64,000 nt of DNA from CAYOZN01 sp964408455. Its GTDB lineage: Bacteria > Planctomycetota > Phycisphaerae > UBA1845 > UTPLA1. The number at the start of each line of letters is the position of its first letter. The stretch's first letter is position 1. The stretch is taken from positions 7,158 to 71,157 of the forward strand of contig CAYOZN010000029.1 in assembly GCA_964408455.1 (NCBI GenBank), read 5' to 3'. Positions 63,422 to 64,000 of this stretch are shown here, one piece after another. A program made the position numbers and the translations under genes. The notes beneath the pieces were generated by a model. It did not search any database, was not told where the DNA came from, and worked only from the letters and a program-made list of their open reading frames with translations.

Positions 63422-63594
63422 CATGGCCCGCCGCGACCCTTCGGCCGCGACGGACGGAATATTGTGAATAGAGTGGGAGCAATGCGAATCGACAAGGCGC
63501 CGGATACGAGCCGACACGTTGGTTGGATGTTGGAGGACACCGGCGGTCGTCGCACATCTAGGCAGTGCGAAGAACGCCAGCGATTCATCAATGC
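63422..63594 (-). other. 23S-5S spacer
   Basis: About 170 bases between the rRNA genes. No tRNA is seen, and sequence near the ends may form processing stems. Confidence 0.6.

Positions 63595-64000
<406 letters not shown>

Noticed and set aside
63422..63594. tRNA in the rRNA spacer
   Set aside because: No cloverleaf or TTCRA motif is visible.

Overview
The window looks like a scaffold from a free-living member of the Planctomycetota (Phycisphaerae-like or an uncultured relative). The DNA is GC-rich (about 64 % by impression). It has many secreted proteins with PEP-CTERM tails (VPEP, hydrophobic stretch, RRRR) or dockerin-like EF-hand pairs (DxNxDGxxxxxD). It also has very large TPR, alpha-2-macroglobulin, FG-GAP and Cys-rich surface proteins, an ECF42-type sigma factor and a lone flgM. 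The lineage is inferred from gene content. A run of exactly 100 N at 37960-38059 shows the sequence is a draft scaffold, and identical 55-bp flanks suggest the gap is an assembly artefact.

Layout. 1-9501: the tail of a DUF4286-like gene, a dockerin-like secreted protein, and an 8.5-kb minus-strand TPR/alpha-2-macroglobulin gene. 9799-12588: a minus-strand zinc/manganese ABC importer (znuA-znuC-znuB) preceded by a perfect 17-bp palindrome that overlaps a plausible promoter. 13169-16552: a secreted matrixin-type metalloprotease with its translationally coupled partner, then flgM with a good terminator. 17237-24300: a PreT/GltD-like flavoprotein, a dockerin-like protein and a 1418-residue RTX-like calcium-binding repeat protein. 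24402-27600: a P-loop/deoxyribosyltransferase-like fusion, a nuclease-fold protein that lacks catalytic residues, and aspartokinase. 27720-30756: a compact operon of DGPF (YCII-like) protein, alpha/beta hydrolase, DoxX-like protein and ECF42 sigma factor. 30969-37020: purM, an unknown gene, and a TPR/FG-GAP/ASPIC protein. 37152-43051: PEP-CTERM genes around an SGNH-TPR membrane protein. 43439-51898: uvrB, then a minus-strand operon of unknown secreted and membrane proteins, then a 1337-residue Cys-rich repeat protein. 52311-57437: a PQQ-like beta-propeller protein, a PEP-CTERM protein, and a LolD-type ATPase/FtsX-type permease/DUF3299 operon. 57464-63138: housekeeping and signalling genes (VOC protein, free-Met-R-sulfoxide reductase, Hpt plus response-regulator diguanylate cyclase, rhodanese lipoprotein, M24 peptidase). 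63317-64000: 5S and partial 23S rRNA on the minus strand with a strong terminator.

Non-coding structure is unusually rich. There is a 70-71-bp element with terminal inverted repeats and a central hairpin (two copies), and a 113-bp module containing a stop codon, 3' UTR and terminator (two copies, 108/113 identical). There are also tandem hairpin repeats in front of uvrB, a heptamer-repeat spacer between znuC and znuB, and several perfect palindromes near start codons or in divergent promoter regions. I see no CRISPR array, tRNA, complete transposon or prophage. The least explained items are the two multi-copy non-coding elements and the overlapping three-gene operon at 45660-47304.
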